A DNA stretch of 64,000 bases. Origin: Microbacterium flavum. Lineage in GTDB: Bacteria > Actinomycetota > Actinomycetes > Actinomycetales > Microbacteriaceae. A program made the translations under genes and the position numbers. The stretch lies in assembly GCF_018717645.1 (NCBI RefSeq), contig NZ_JAFLHG010000016.1:1-64000 (forward strand), in the 5' to 3' direction. Positions 16,891 to 24,773 of this stretch are shown one piece after another. The first letter of the stretch is position 1, and each line of letters starts with the position of its first letter. Below the pieces are notes generated by a model. That model was not told the origin of the DNA, did no database searches, and saw only the letters and a program-made list of their open reading frames with translations.

Positions 16891-17691
16891 ATGCCCGACG
16901 CGTACACCCACGGCCACCACGAGAGCGTCCTGCGCTCGCACCGCTGGCGCACGGCGGAGAACTCCGCCGCGTACCTCCTCCCGGCTCTCGCGCCCGGCGT
17001 CTCGATCCTCGACGTGGGTGCCGGACCGGGGACGATCACGCTCGACCTCGCGGCGCGCGTCGCCCCGGGCGTCGTCCGAGGGGTGGATGCCTCCGCAGCG
17101 GTCGTCGCGCAGGCCGAGGCCGACCGCGCGGCGGCGGGGATGGCGAACGTCGTCTACGCCGTCGACGACGCCTACGCCCTCGACACCCCCGACGCGTCCT
17201 GGGACGTCGTCCACGCGCACCAGGTGCTGCAGCACCTCGCGCGCCCCGTCGACGCGCTGCGGGAGTTCCGCCGTGTCGTCACGCCCGGCGGCGTCGTCGC
17301 CGCGCGGGACGTCGACTACGAGGGTGTGATCTGGTGGCCGCGCCTGCCCGGCCTCGACGAGTGGATCCGCGTCTATCTCGCCGCCCACCGGGCCACGAGC
17401 GGTGAGCCCGCGGCGGGGCGCGAGCTCAAGGCCTGGGCGCGTGCGGCGGGCTTCCGCGATGTGCGCTCGACGGCATCCGTCTGGCTCTACGAGAGCCCCG
17501 CCGAGCGCGCGTGGTGGGGTGGGATGTGGGCGGACCGCGTGCTCCAGTCCGCGTTCGCCGAGACGGTGGAGCGCGAGGGGATCGCCGACCGTGCGGCCCT
17601 CGAGCGCATCAGCGCCGCCTGGCGGGAGTGGGCGGCGGACGAGGATGCCTGGATCCTCCTGCCCCACGGCGAGATCCTCGCGCGCGACTGA
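16891..17691 (+). CDS. Class I SAM-dependent methyltransferase
   Basis: 266 aa. Motif I is ILDVGAGPGTITLDLA (about residues 34-49), motif II/III is ASWDVVHAHQVLQHL (about 107-121), followed by a UbiE-type VVTPGGVVAARDVDY strand. The rest is a mixed helical domain. The acceptor is not inferable; UbiE/menaquinone-type and small-molecule methyltransferases share this fold. Stands between an aldo/keto reductase and the TrhO-like gene with separate spacing. Confidence 0.9.
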   Translation: MPDAYTHGHHESVLRSHRWRTAENSAAYLLPALAPGVSILDVGAGPGTITLDLAARVAPGVVRGVDASAAVVAQAEADRAAAGMANVVYAVDDAYALDTPDASWDVVHAHQVLQHLARPVDALREFRRVVTPGGVVAARDVDYEGVIWWPRLPGLDEWIRVYLAAHRATSGEPAAGRELKAWARAAGFRDVRSTASVWLYESPAERAWWGGMWADRVLQSAFAETVEREGIADRAALERISAAWREWAADEDAWILLPHGEILARD

Positions 17692-17775
17692 CCGCGACGG
17701 ACGGCGACGGCGCGCGATGGAGCGCGACCGTGCAGACGCTGCCCGCGCTCGCGGGGGACCGACCCGGGTGCCGCG

Positions 17776-17781
17776 TAGGCT
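17776..17781 (+). promoter_or_regulatory. -10 hexamer TAGGCT, leaderless arrangement
   Basis: TAGGCT ends 6 nt before GTG 17788; no Shine-Dalgarno lies between. Confidence 0.55.
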
Positions 17782-17787
17782 GGCTCG

Positions 17788-18522
17788 GTGCGCCCGGTCC
17801 TGAACGTCTCCGCCTACCTGTTCACGCGGCTCGCGGATGCCGCGCAGCTGCGCCCCCTCCTCCGGGAGCGCGCCGTCGCGGCGGGGATCGTGGGCACCGT
17901 GATCCTCGCCGAGGAGGGGATCAACCTCTTCCTCGCGGGCGCTCCCGACGCCGTTCGAGGCTTTCTCGCGGAGCTCCGTCGCGATGCGCGTCTCGCTGAT
18001 CTCGCCGCGACGGAGAGCTGGTCCGACGACGTCCCGTTCCGGAAGATGCTCGTGAAGCTCAAGCGCGAGATCATCCGCATGGACCTCCCGACGATCCGAC
18101 CCGAGGCGGGTCGCGCGCCCGCGGTGGACCCGGCGACCCTCCGGCGCTGGCTCGATGCGGGCCATGACGACGACGGCCGCGAGGTCGTGCTCCTGGACAC
18201 GCGCAACGCCTTCGAGGTCGACGAGGGCGGCTTCGAGGGTGCGCTGGACTGGCGGATCGACCGGTTCACGCAGTTCCCGGCGGCGGCGGCAGCGCACCGC
18301 GACGAGCTCGCCGGGAAGACCGTCGTGAGCTACTGCACCGGAGGCATCCGCTGCGAGAAGGCGGCGCTGCACCTGCGCGCCGAGGGCATCGACGCCCGGC
18401 AGCTGGACGGCGGCATCCTGGCCTGGTTCGCGGCGCAGGGGAGCGCCCACTACCGTGGCGCGTGCTTCGTGTTCGACGAGCGCGGCGGCGTCGACAGCAC
18501 GCTCGCGCCCACGGCGATCTGA
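17788..18522 (+). CDS. trhO: Rhodanese-domain tRNA uridine hydroxylase-like protein (TrhO/UPF0176)
   Basis: 244 aa. An N-terminal acylphosphatase-like half (VILAEEGINLFLAG) precedes a rhodanese domain with SYCTGGIRCEKAALHL, whose Cys is the catalytic position. Characterised relatives carry out O2-dependent hydroxylation of uridine 34 in tRNA. It is somewhat shorter than the E. coli protein because the zinc-binding C-terminal extension is missing, as in other actinobacterial members. GTG start fixed by the leaderless hexamer. Confidence 0.85.
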   Translation: MRPVLNVSAYLFTRLADAAQLRPLLRERAVAAGIVGTVILAEEGINLFLAGAPDAVRGFLAELRRDARLADLAATESWSDDVPFRKMLVKLKREIIRMDLPTIRPEAGRAPAVDPATLRRWLDAGHDDDGREVVLLDTRNAFEVDEGGFEGALDWRIDRFTQFPAAAAAHRDELAGKTVVSYCTGGIRCEKAALHLRAEGIDARQLDGGILAWFAAQGSAHYRGACFVFDERGGVDSTLAPTAI

Positions 18523-18588
18523 CGGGGACCTGACGGGCCGATCCGCGCCCTGGCGGGCGGAGTCGGGGTGCCTGTCGGTGGCGGGGCG

Positions 18589-18594
18589 TAGCCT
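18589..18594 (+). promoter_or_regulatory. -10 hexamer TAGCCT, near-leaderless
   Basis: TAGCCT is 7 nt before ATG 18602 and identical to the hexamers at 1881 and 42646. Confidence 0.5.
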
Positions 18595-18601
18595 CGAGCG
18601 C

Positions 18602-19561
18602 ATGACCGACGACGCCGTCCTGGAGTGGCTGCTGGATTCCGATCCGATGCTCCGCTGGCAGGTGCAGCGCGACCTGGCCGGCGAGCCGGAGCGGGTCTGG
18701 GCCGCCACACGCGCCGAGATCGCGGAGCGCGGCGAGGGCGCCGCGCTGCTGAGCCACCAGGATCCCGACGGGCAGTGGGCGGGTGGGGCGTTCTTCCCCG
18801 CCACGATGACAGAGCATCCCACCCCGGATGACCAGCCCTTCACCGCGACGACCTGGACCCTGACCACCCTGCGCGAGGGCGGGCTGGATGCCGGGGCACT
18901 CGCGGGCACGGCCGAGAAGCTCCGCGAGAACGCGCGCTGGGAGTACGACGACCTGCCCTATTGGGACGGCGAGGTGGACGTGTGCATCAACGCGATGACG
19001 CTCGCCAGCGGCGCGTGGCTCGGGGCGGATGTCTCGGACCTCGCCGCATGGTTCCCCGCGCACCTGCTCGCCGACGGCGGGTGGAACTGCGAGTGGGTGG
19101 AGGGGTCGGAGCGCTCGTCGTTCCACTCCACCATCAACGCCGCGCGCGGCATCCTCGCCTACGAGCGTCTGACCGGTGATGCGAGCCTGCGCGCAGCGCG
19201 GCACAGCGGCGAGCAGTACCTTCTCGAGCGTCGTCTGCGCTATCGCGCGTCCACCGGCGAACCGGTCGGGCCATGGGCCGATCTCATCGTGTGGCCGTAC
19301 CGCGCGCCGTTCTCGCTGCTCAAGGCGGTCGACCACGTGACCGACGCCGCCGTCCACGACGGCGTCGCCCCCGACGAGCGCGCCGGCGAGGCCGTCGAGC
19401 GTCTCCGCGCGGCGCGGGGCGCCGACGGTCGGTGGCGCCAGGGCGCGCGCCTCGGCGGAGCGACATGGGTGCGCCACGACGTGGACCCCGGCGAGCCGTC
19501 GAAGTGGGTGACGTTCTTCGCGCAGCGCGCGCTCGAACGCTGGGACGGGGCGCGCCGATGA
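18602..19561 (+). CDS. Squalene-cyclase/prenyltransferase-like (alpha/alpha-barrel) protein
   Basis: 319 aa built of helical repeats of the terpenoid-cyclase fold: repeated QW-type turns are seen as DPDGQWAGGAFF, DGGWNCEW and GADGRWRQG, and the internal SSFHSTINAARGILAYERLTG. It lacks the DxDD cyclisation acid motif of true squalene-hopene cyclases, so catalytic cyclisation is doubtful. It overlaps the AlkZ-like gene by ATGA, implying translational coupling. Function unknown. Confidence 0.82.
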   Translation: MTDDAVLEWLLDSDPMLRWQVQRDLAGEPERVWAATRAEIAERGEGAALLSHQDPDGQWAGGAFFPATMTEHPTPDDQPFTATTWTLTTLREGGLDAGALAGTAEKLRENARWEYDDLPYWDGEVDVCINAMTLASGAWLGADVSDLAAWFPAHLLADGGWNCEWVEGSERSSFHSTINAARGILAYERLTGDASLRAARHSGEQYLLERRLRYRASTGEPVGPWADLIVWPYRAPFSLLKAVDHVTDAAVHDGVAPDERAGEAVERLRAARGADGRWRQGARLGGATWVRHDVDPGEPSKWVTFFAQRALERWDGARR

Positions 19562-20664
19562 GCGCCGTCGCCCTCAGTCGCGGCGACGCGCGCCGCCTCG
19601 CCGTCCGGGCTCAGCTGCTCGATGCCGCACGACCGGGCGACATCGTCGAGGTCGCGGAGCAGATCGGCGCGATCAAGATCGATCCGACCGCGACGATCTC
19701 GCCCTCCGAGCAGACCATCCCCTGGAGCCGCATCGGGTGGGCGTACGAGGCCGGGCAGCTGCGCAAGGCCGTCGAGGATGACCGCGCGCTGTTCGAGTAC
19801 GACGGGCACTTCCACGCGGCATCCCGCATGCCCGCCCTCGTCGCCCGCATGCGCGGTCGGGTGTTCCGGGCGCGAGCCGCCGAATGGATGGCGGCGAACG
19901 AGCACTTCCGCGCGGACGTGCTCGCCCGGCTCCGCGCCGAAGGGCCGCTCCCGGCCGCCGGGATCCCCGACACGAGCCAGGTCGCGCACACGAACGAGTC
20001 CGGCTGGTACGGGTCGAATCAGGTGCCGCGCATGCTGGAGCTGCTCTCCTCTCTCGGCGAGGTGGGCATCGTGCGGCGGGAGGGGCGCCAGCGCGTCTGG
20101 GACCTCGGCGAGCGTGTGTACCGCGGCATCCCCGAACGGGAGTACGACGCGGCGGGTGCCGAGCTCGAGGGCCTCCGACTGCAGGCGGCCGGGATCGCCC
20201 GGCAGAAGAGCCCCTGGACGCCCGTCGGCATGGCGGGCGAGGCCGCAACCGTCGAGGGGTCGGCCTGGAAGTGGCGGGTCGATCCGGAGGCGCTCGCGAG
20301 TCTCGAGGACGACCCGGGCGGGCGAGTGGCGATCCTCAACCCCTACGACGGGTTCCTCTTCGATCGGCCGCGGCTGAAGGAGCTGTTCGGCTTCGACTTC
20401 GTCCTCGAGCAGTTCAAGCCGAAGGCGCAGCGCGTCTACGGGTACTTCGCCCATCCGATCCTCGTCGGCGACCGCTTCGTGGGACTCCTCGACGCCCAGC
20501 TGGACAAGAAGAAGGAGAATCTCGTCGTCACCGCCGTGCACGAGCTCGGCCCGCTCGAGGCCGTCGACCCACTCGATCCCGAGGAGCGCGAGATGGTGGA
20601 TGCCGAGATCCGTGATCTCGCGGAGTGGCTCGGCGTCCCGCTCGTGGTCGCCGGCGAGCGGTGA
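19558..20664 (+). CDS. AlkZ/YcaQ-like winged-helix DNA-binding protein (HTH_42)
   Basis: 368 aa. Three-winged-helix fold of the AlkZ/YcaQ DNA glycosylase family: DARRLAVRAQLLDAA start, LEYDG/ALFEYDGHFHAASRMP, and the C-terminal NPYDGFLFDRPRLKELFGFDF...YGYFAHPILVGDRFVG-type region where relatives have RYFLPVLV-like barrels. Known members cut alkylated or cross-linked bases with a Gln-x-Asp (QID) motif; here the corresponding site reads AIKIDPTATI, i.e. Lys replaces the Gln. Activity may be lost or altered. Coupled to the upstream terpene-cyclase-fold gene. Confidence 0.85.
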   Translation: MSAVALSRGDARRLAVRAQLLDAARPGDIVEVAEQIGAIKIDPTATISPSEQTIPWSRIGWAYEAGQLRKAVEDDRALFEYDGHFHAASRMPALVARMRGRVFRARAAEWMAANEHFRADVLARLRAEGPLPAAGIPDTSQVAHTNESGWYGSNQVPRMLELLSSLGEVGIVRREGRQRVWDLGERVYRGIPEREYDAAGAELEGLRLQAAGIARQKSPWTPVGMAGEAATVEGSAWKWRVDPEALASLEDDPGGRVAILNPYDGFLFDRPRLKELFGFDFVLEQFKPKAQRVYGYFAHPILVGDRFVGLLDAQLDKKKENLVVTAVHELGPLEAVDPLDPEEREMVDAEIRDLAEWLGVPLVVAGER

Positions 20665-20665
20665 G

Positions 20666-21754
20666 TCAGGCGCGCTCCGGGTCGCGCGGGGCGAGGGCGA
20701 GAGCCACCTGTTCGTCGCTGGTGAGCGGGGCGCGGGTGATGAGCTCGTGGACGAAGCCGAGCTTGCGCTGCACCGGCGTCGTGATCGTGAACGGATAGAG
20801 GTCGCCGAGGCCCATCGACCGGTTGACCCGGTTGAAGCCCTGCGACATCGCCGCCCAGTCCGCCAGGACCCGCCCGATCGGCTCATCGTGGTAGGTGCCC
20901 CGCGGCACGACGTCCGTATCGCGGAGGGTCGAGGCGCCCGCATCCAACCGCATGCCGATGGCCGCCGCGGTCTGGAGCGTTCCCACGATGTGCAGATAGT
21001 GCGCGAAGCTCTCGGCGAAGTCCTCCCACGGGTGCATCGTCGCGTACTCGGAGATGAACGACTTCTGCCAGCCGTCCGGCGCGCCGGTCTTGTAGTGGCG
21101 CGCCAGCGCGTCGCGGTAGCTCTCCCGCTCGTCGCCGAAGAGGTCGCGGCACCGCGCCCAGGTGTCGTCGTCGGTGATGAGCACGTTCTGGTAGTAGTGC
21201 CCGATCTCGTGGCGCAGGTGACCGAGGATCGTGCGGTAGGGCTCGCCGAGGCGGACTCGGAGCGCCTCCCGGACGTCATCGAGGCTCTCCGCGAGGTCGA
21301 TCGTGATGATGCCGTTCGCGTGTCCGATGAGGACCTTCCGCCCGTCGGAGCGGCTGGAGAGGAGGTCGAACCCGAGACCGCCGTCTGTCGCGTACCACGG
21401 CCGGAGGGGCAGGCCGAGGTCGCCGATCTGGAGCATGAGGCGCCGCTTGGCCTCCTCGACCTTCGCGAGCTTCTCGAGCGCGATCGTGTCGTCCGACGCC
21501 GGACGGGTGCGCGTGAGGCGGCACGAGATGCAGCGGCCGGCGGGGGCATCGTCGCGGACGAGCCAGTTGCACCCCCACTCCCGCTCGGAGCACGTGTACC
21601 AGGTCGTCCCGTCGTCGCTCGCGCGGTCGCCGCGCAGCGCGATGAACGCGCGAGAGATGACCTGCAGGCCCATCTCGGTGCCGCAGTCGGGGCAGGCGAG
21701 CGTGTCGAGGGTGACGAAGCGGCGACACGACGGGCAACGCGGTGTGGTGCTCAC
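20666..21754 (-). CDS. Zinc-binding metallopeptidase-like protein with N-terminal zinc ribbon
   Basis: 362 aa. The N-terminal 70 residues contain paired cysteines (CPSC, CPDC, YTC, WGC, CISC) forming zinc-ribbon sites; the main domain has a gluzincin motif HEIGHYY with a downstream E-x-W-E-D-F-A-E-S-F-A-H-Y helix supplying the likely third ligand. This matches the 'putative zinc-binding peptidase' (Peptidase_Mx) family, of unknown substrate. Start GTG 21754 is supported by TACGGT 6 nt upstream. It converges on the AlkZ-like gene with 1 bp between stop codons. Confidence 0.85.
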   Translation of the reverse strand: MSTTPRCPSCRRFVTLDTLACPDCGTEMGLQVISRAFIALRGDRASDDGTTWYTCSEREWGCNWLVRDDAPAGRCISCRLTRTRPASDDTIALEKLAKVEEAKRRLMLQIGDLGLPLRPWYATDGGLGFDLLSSRSDGRKVLIGHANGIITIDLAESLDDVREALRVRLGEPYRTILGHLRHEIGHYYQNVLITDDDTWARCRDLFGDERESYRDALARHYKTGAPDGWQKSFISEYATMHPWEDFAESFAHYLHIVGTLQTAAAIGMRLDAGASTLRDTDVVPRGTYHDEPIGRVLADWAAMSQGFNRVNRSMGLGDLYPFTITTPVQRKLGFVHELITRAPLTSDEQVALALAPRDPERA

Positions 21755-21760
21755 GTGATC

Positions 21761-21766
21761 ACCGTA
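21761..21766 (-). promoter_or_regulatory. -10 hexamer TACGGT, leaderless arrangement
   Basis: Minus-strand TACGGT ends 6 nt before GTG 21754. Confidence 0.5.
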
Positions 21767-21840
21767 GCCGCCGCCGTCCCGTGTCACACGGCGACATGGG
21801 ATTGGGTCGGCGGCGCGGTCGGGCGCGACGATGGGGCGCA

Positions 21841-21864
21841 CGCTCGCCCGCTCGGGCGCGAGCG
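21841..21864 (+). promoter_or_regulatory. Hairpin directly before metY ribosome-binding site
   Basis: CGCTCGCCCG pairs with CGGGCG-CGAGCG around a T-rich turn; the GGGAAGGGA SD (about 21864-21872) follows at once. May affect translation start choice. Confidence 0.35.
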
Positions 21865-21878
21865 GGAAGGGACCGACG

Positions 21879-23207
21879 GTGGGCCGGCGAGGATTCACGA
21901 CACGACAGGTGCACGAGCGCGCACCCGGCGCCACTCCGACGGCGCGCGCGACGCCGATCTACCTCACCGCGGGCTTCGAGTTCGACGACTACGACGACGC
22001 GGCCGCGCCCTTCGGGCGCGGCGAAGGGTTCGCCTACACGCGCGTCGGAAACCCCACGATCGAGGCGGCCGAACACACCCTCGCCGCCCTCGAGGGAGGC
22101 TCCCAGGCCCTCCTCCTCGCCAGCGGCCAAGCCGCCACGACCGTCGCCCTCCTCGCCCTCGTCGAAGCGGGCGGGCACATCGTCTCGTCCACGCACATCT
22201 ACGAGGGGACCCGGGGCCTGCTCCGCGACAACATCGCGCGCCTCGGCGTGCAGGCGACGTTCGTCGACGCGATCGACGACGTGGATGCCTGGGAGGAAGC
22301 GATCCGTCCCGAGACCCGCGCGCTGTTCGCCGAGTCGATCTCCAATGCGACCAACCGGCTCCTCGACATCCCCGCAGTCGCTGCGGTCGCCCGGCGTCAC
22401 GGCATCCCGCTCGTCATCGACAACACGTTCGCCACGCCCTACCTGCTCCGCCCCATCGAGCTCGGCGCGGACATCGTCGTGCACTCCGCGAGCAAGTTCC
22501 TCGCGGGCCACGGGAGCGTGCTCGGCGGCGCCATCGTGGACAGCGGCCGCTTCGACGCCGCGCGGTCGGGAGCCCTCTTCCCGCACCTCGTCGCGCCCGG
22601 GCGCGGGCCGGGCGGGGCTCCCGCGCCGAGCATCGCCGAGCGCGCGGGGGGCGATGCCCGCATCGCCTACGCGCGCGAGAGCGTCGCGCTGCGGTTCGGG
22701 CCGACGCCCTCGCCGCTCAACGCCTTCCTCATCGCACAGGGCATCGAGACCCTGAGTCTGCGCGTCGAGCGGCAGAGCGCGAACGCGCTGGCCGTCGCGC
22801 AGTGGCTGAAGACCCGGCCCGAGGTCGCGTCGGTCGACTACGTCGGCCTCGACTCGCACCCCGACCACGCGCTCGCCCTGAGGGATCTGCCTGACGGGTT
22901 CGGCTCCGTGTTCACCTTCACCCTCCACGGCGGCGCGCAGGCCGCGCGCCGGTTCGTCGAGGCACTCGGGGTGTTCACGCACATGACCCACCTCGGCGAC
23001 GTGCGCTCGCTGATCCTGCACCCCGCCTCCACGTCGCACGCACTTCTCACGGAGCAGGAGCGCGCCGCGCTCGGCGTCGCGCCGGGAACGCTGCGCGTCT
23101 CGATCGGCATCGAGGATGCCGCGGATCTCATCGCCGATCTCGACGGGGCCGCGGCAGCGGTCGGAGCCCGAGTGGGCGCGGGCGACGAGCTGGTGATCGT
23201 GGCGTGA
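21879..23207 (+). CDS. metY: O-acetylhomoserine (thiol)-lyase / PLP-dependent Cys/Met metabolism enzyme
   Basis: 442 aa. Fold-type I PLP enzyme: LASGQAATTVALLALV, PLVIDNTFATPYLLRPIELGADIVVHSASKFLAGHG with the Schiff-base Lys in SASKF, and the C-terminal LGDVRSLILHPASTSHALLTEQE characteristic of MetY. It makes homocysteine from O-acetylhomoserine and sulfide. GTG 21879 is preferred because GGGAAGGGA lies 5-6 nt upstream; an ATG at 21831 would add 16 residues. A GC hairpin (about 21841-21864) directly precedes the SD and could modulate translation. Stop/start overlap (GTGA) with the next gene. Confidence 0.9.
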   Translation: MGRRGFTTRQVHERAPGATPTARATPIYLTAGFEFDDYDDAAAPFGRGEGFAYTRVGNPTIEAAEHTLAALEGGSQALLLASGQAATTVALLALVEAGGHIVSSTHIYEGTRGLLRDNIARLGVQATFVDAIDDVDAWEEAIRPETRALFAESISNATNRLLDIPAVAAVARRHGIPLVIDNTFATPYLLRPIELGADIVVHSASKFLAGHGSVLGGAIVDSGRFDAARSGALFPHLVAPGRGPGGAPAPSIAERAGGDARIAYARESVALRFGPTPSPLNAFLIAQGIETLSLRVERQSANALAVAQWLKTRPEVASVDYVGLDSHPDHALALRDLPDGFGSVFTFTLHGGAQAARRFVEALGVFTHMTHLGDVRSLILHPASTSHALLTEQERAALGVAPGTLRVSIGIEDAADLIADLDGAAAAVGARVGAGDELVIVA

Positions 23208-24520
23208 GCCGGCCGCAGCACTTCGGCTGGTTCCTCGCGCGCGGGTTCGGCCCGCACGGATGGGGTCATCCGTATCTGGACTGGGACTACGACTGGACCC
23301 GGCCCGAGCTCTACCAGCAGTCGGCGCGCGAACTCGAGCAGGCCGGCTTCGATTTCGTGCTCATCGAGGACGCGCCCTCCCTCGGGTCGCCCGAGACGAT
23401 CGACCTGCGCGTCCGGCACGCGTTCGGCGGCCCGAAGCACGACCCGCTGCTCCTCGCGCCGTACCTCTTCCAGGCGACGCGCCACCTCGGGGTGATCCCG
23501 ACGGTGAACCCCGCGGCATACCTGCCGTACACGGCGGCGCGCCAGTTCTCGACCCTCCAGCATCTGAGCGCCGGTCGACTCGGGCTCAACGTCGTGACGG
23601 ACACGGGGAGCGCGCGGCACTTCGGAGATGCGCCGCCCCTCGGCCACGACGCCGCCTACGACCGCGCCGAGGAGTGGCTCGCGGGGGTGCGCGACCTGTG
23701 GCGCTCGTGGGGAGAGGGCGCACTCGTCCGCGACGCGGCCTCCGGCGTCTACGCCGACGGCTCGCGCCTCGAGGCCGTCCGCCACAGGGGGGAGCATTTC
23801 GCCTTCGACGGGCCGCTCAATGCGATCCCGCTCGACCGCGGCCAGCCCGTCATCGCATCGCCGGGCGGGTCGGGGCGCGGGCTCGCGTTCGCCGGCGCGA
23901 ACTCCGACATCCAGCTCGCGCTCGCCCCGCTGACCGAGAAGAGCGTGCGCGAGTACCGCGCGCGCATCCACGCCGCTGCCGTCGAGCGCGGCCGCGCGCC
24001 GGGCGACATCCGCATCATGTTCGCCATCCAGCCGGTGATCGTGTCCTCGGCTGAGGAGGCGGACCGGCTCGTCGCGGCCTCCGCGCATCCCGCGGACGAC
24101 GTGCTCCGCCAGATCGCGCAGAAACAGTCCAGCGACCTCGAGACCGACCTCACGACCCTCGACCTCGACGCACCGCTGCCGGCGGCCCTGTTCGCCGAGC
24201 ACGTCTCGCAGGGATCGCTCCGGCGTCTCACCGGTGATCGCGACGTCGCCACGACTCCGCTCCGCGCCCACCTCACGGCGCTCGCGCGGCTCGGGCGCAT
24301 CGCGGATCGCAGCGGCTTCGTCGGCACGGCGGAGGAGTTCGCCGACCTCGTCGAGGAACTCGGCGAGTGGGGCAACGACGGGGTGCTCCTCTGGGGCGAC
24401 CTGCACCCGGTCACCGTTCACCGCACGCTCGACGAACTCGTCCCGATCCTCCGGCGACGCGGCATCCTGCGCCGCGAGTACACCGGGCAGGGCCTGCACG
24501 CCGACCTCCGCGCCTTCTGA
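23204..24520 (+). CDS. NtaA/SnaA/DszA-family flavin-dependent monooxygenase
   Basis: 438 aa luciferase-like TIM barrel. The DszA/NtaA branch is recognised from HPYLDWDYDWTRPELYQQSARELEQAG at the start, GRLGLNVVTDTG, and VIASPGGSGRGLAFAGANSD (FMN phosphate site). Members oxidise sulfones, aminopolycarboxylates or sulfur heterocycles with FMNH2 from a separate reductase. Because it is translationally coupled to metY, I infer a role in releasing sulfur from organic compounds. Starts GTG at 23204, overlapping metY by 4 bp. Confidence 0.88.
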   Translation: MSRPQHFGWFLARGFGPHGWGHPYLDWDYDWTRPELYQQSARELEQAGFDFVLIEDAPSLGSPETIDLRVRHAFGGPKHDPLLLAPYLFQATRHLGVIPTVNPAAYLPYTAARQFSTLQHLSAGRLGLNVVTDTGSARHFGDAPPLGHDAAYDRAEEWLAGVRDLWRSWGEGALVRDAASGVYADGSRLEAVRHRGEHFAFDGPLNAIPLDRGQPVIASPGGSGRGLAFAGANSDIQLALAPLTEKSVREYRARIHAAAVERGRAPGDIRIMFAIQPVIVSSAEEADRLVAASAHPADDVLRQIAQKQSSDLETDLTTLDLDAPLPAALFAEHVSQGSLRRLTGDRDVATTPLRAHLTALARLGRIADRSGFVGTAEEFADLVEELGEWGNDGVLLWGDLHPVTVHRTLDELVPILRRRGILRREYTGQGLHADLRAF

Positions 24521-24567
24521 CCTCCCCGCTCCCGCGGTGCCCGCCGCCGCGGTCGTCGCCGTCGCCC

Positions 24568-24629
24568 GCCGAGTGTCCAGAACACGCGGTGCGCCCTGGG
24601 TGTGGCTCCGCGTGTTTTGGACACTCGGC
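24568..24629. repeat. 22-bp inverted repeat (REP/BIME-like)
   Basis: Arms 24568-24589 and 24608-24629 are complementary over 22 nt with one mismatch (core GAGTGTCCA...ACACGCGG), around an 18-nt loop. Lies between convergent genes with no U-tract; may be a mobile REP-type palindrome or a bidirectional terminator. Confidence 0.7.
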
Positions 24630-24726
24630 AGGAGAGGCGGGGGAGGCCGTGGAGGCGGGGGAGACGGGGCGGGCGGCGAAGGAGGGGGCGGTCGGGCGCC
24701 CCGCGGGGGAACCGCCGCGCAACGCG

Positions 24727-24763
24727 ACAGGCCCCGGCATCCGCGAGGGATGCCGGGGCCTGT
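24727..24763 (-). terminator. Strong hairpin terminator of the OpuC operon
   Basis: Perfect 16-bp stem: ACAGGCCCCGGCATCC (24727-24742) and its complement at 24748-24763, with a 5-nt loop. It begins 11 bp after the substrate-binding protein stop codon on the minus strand. No T-run follows; probably acts in both directions between converging operons. Confidence 0.75.
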
Positions 24764-24773
24764 GCGTGTCGGA

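Noticed and set aside
18602..19561. True squalene-hopene cyclase
   Set aside because: Half the usual length and no DxDD motif; only the fold repeats are present.
21767..21878. S-adenosylmethionine or other sulfur riboswitch upstream of metY
   Set aside because: Only 112 bp between divergent genes and no recognisable SAM-riboswitch core; just a small hairpin before the SD.
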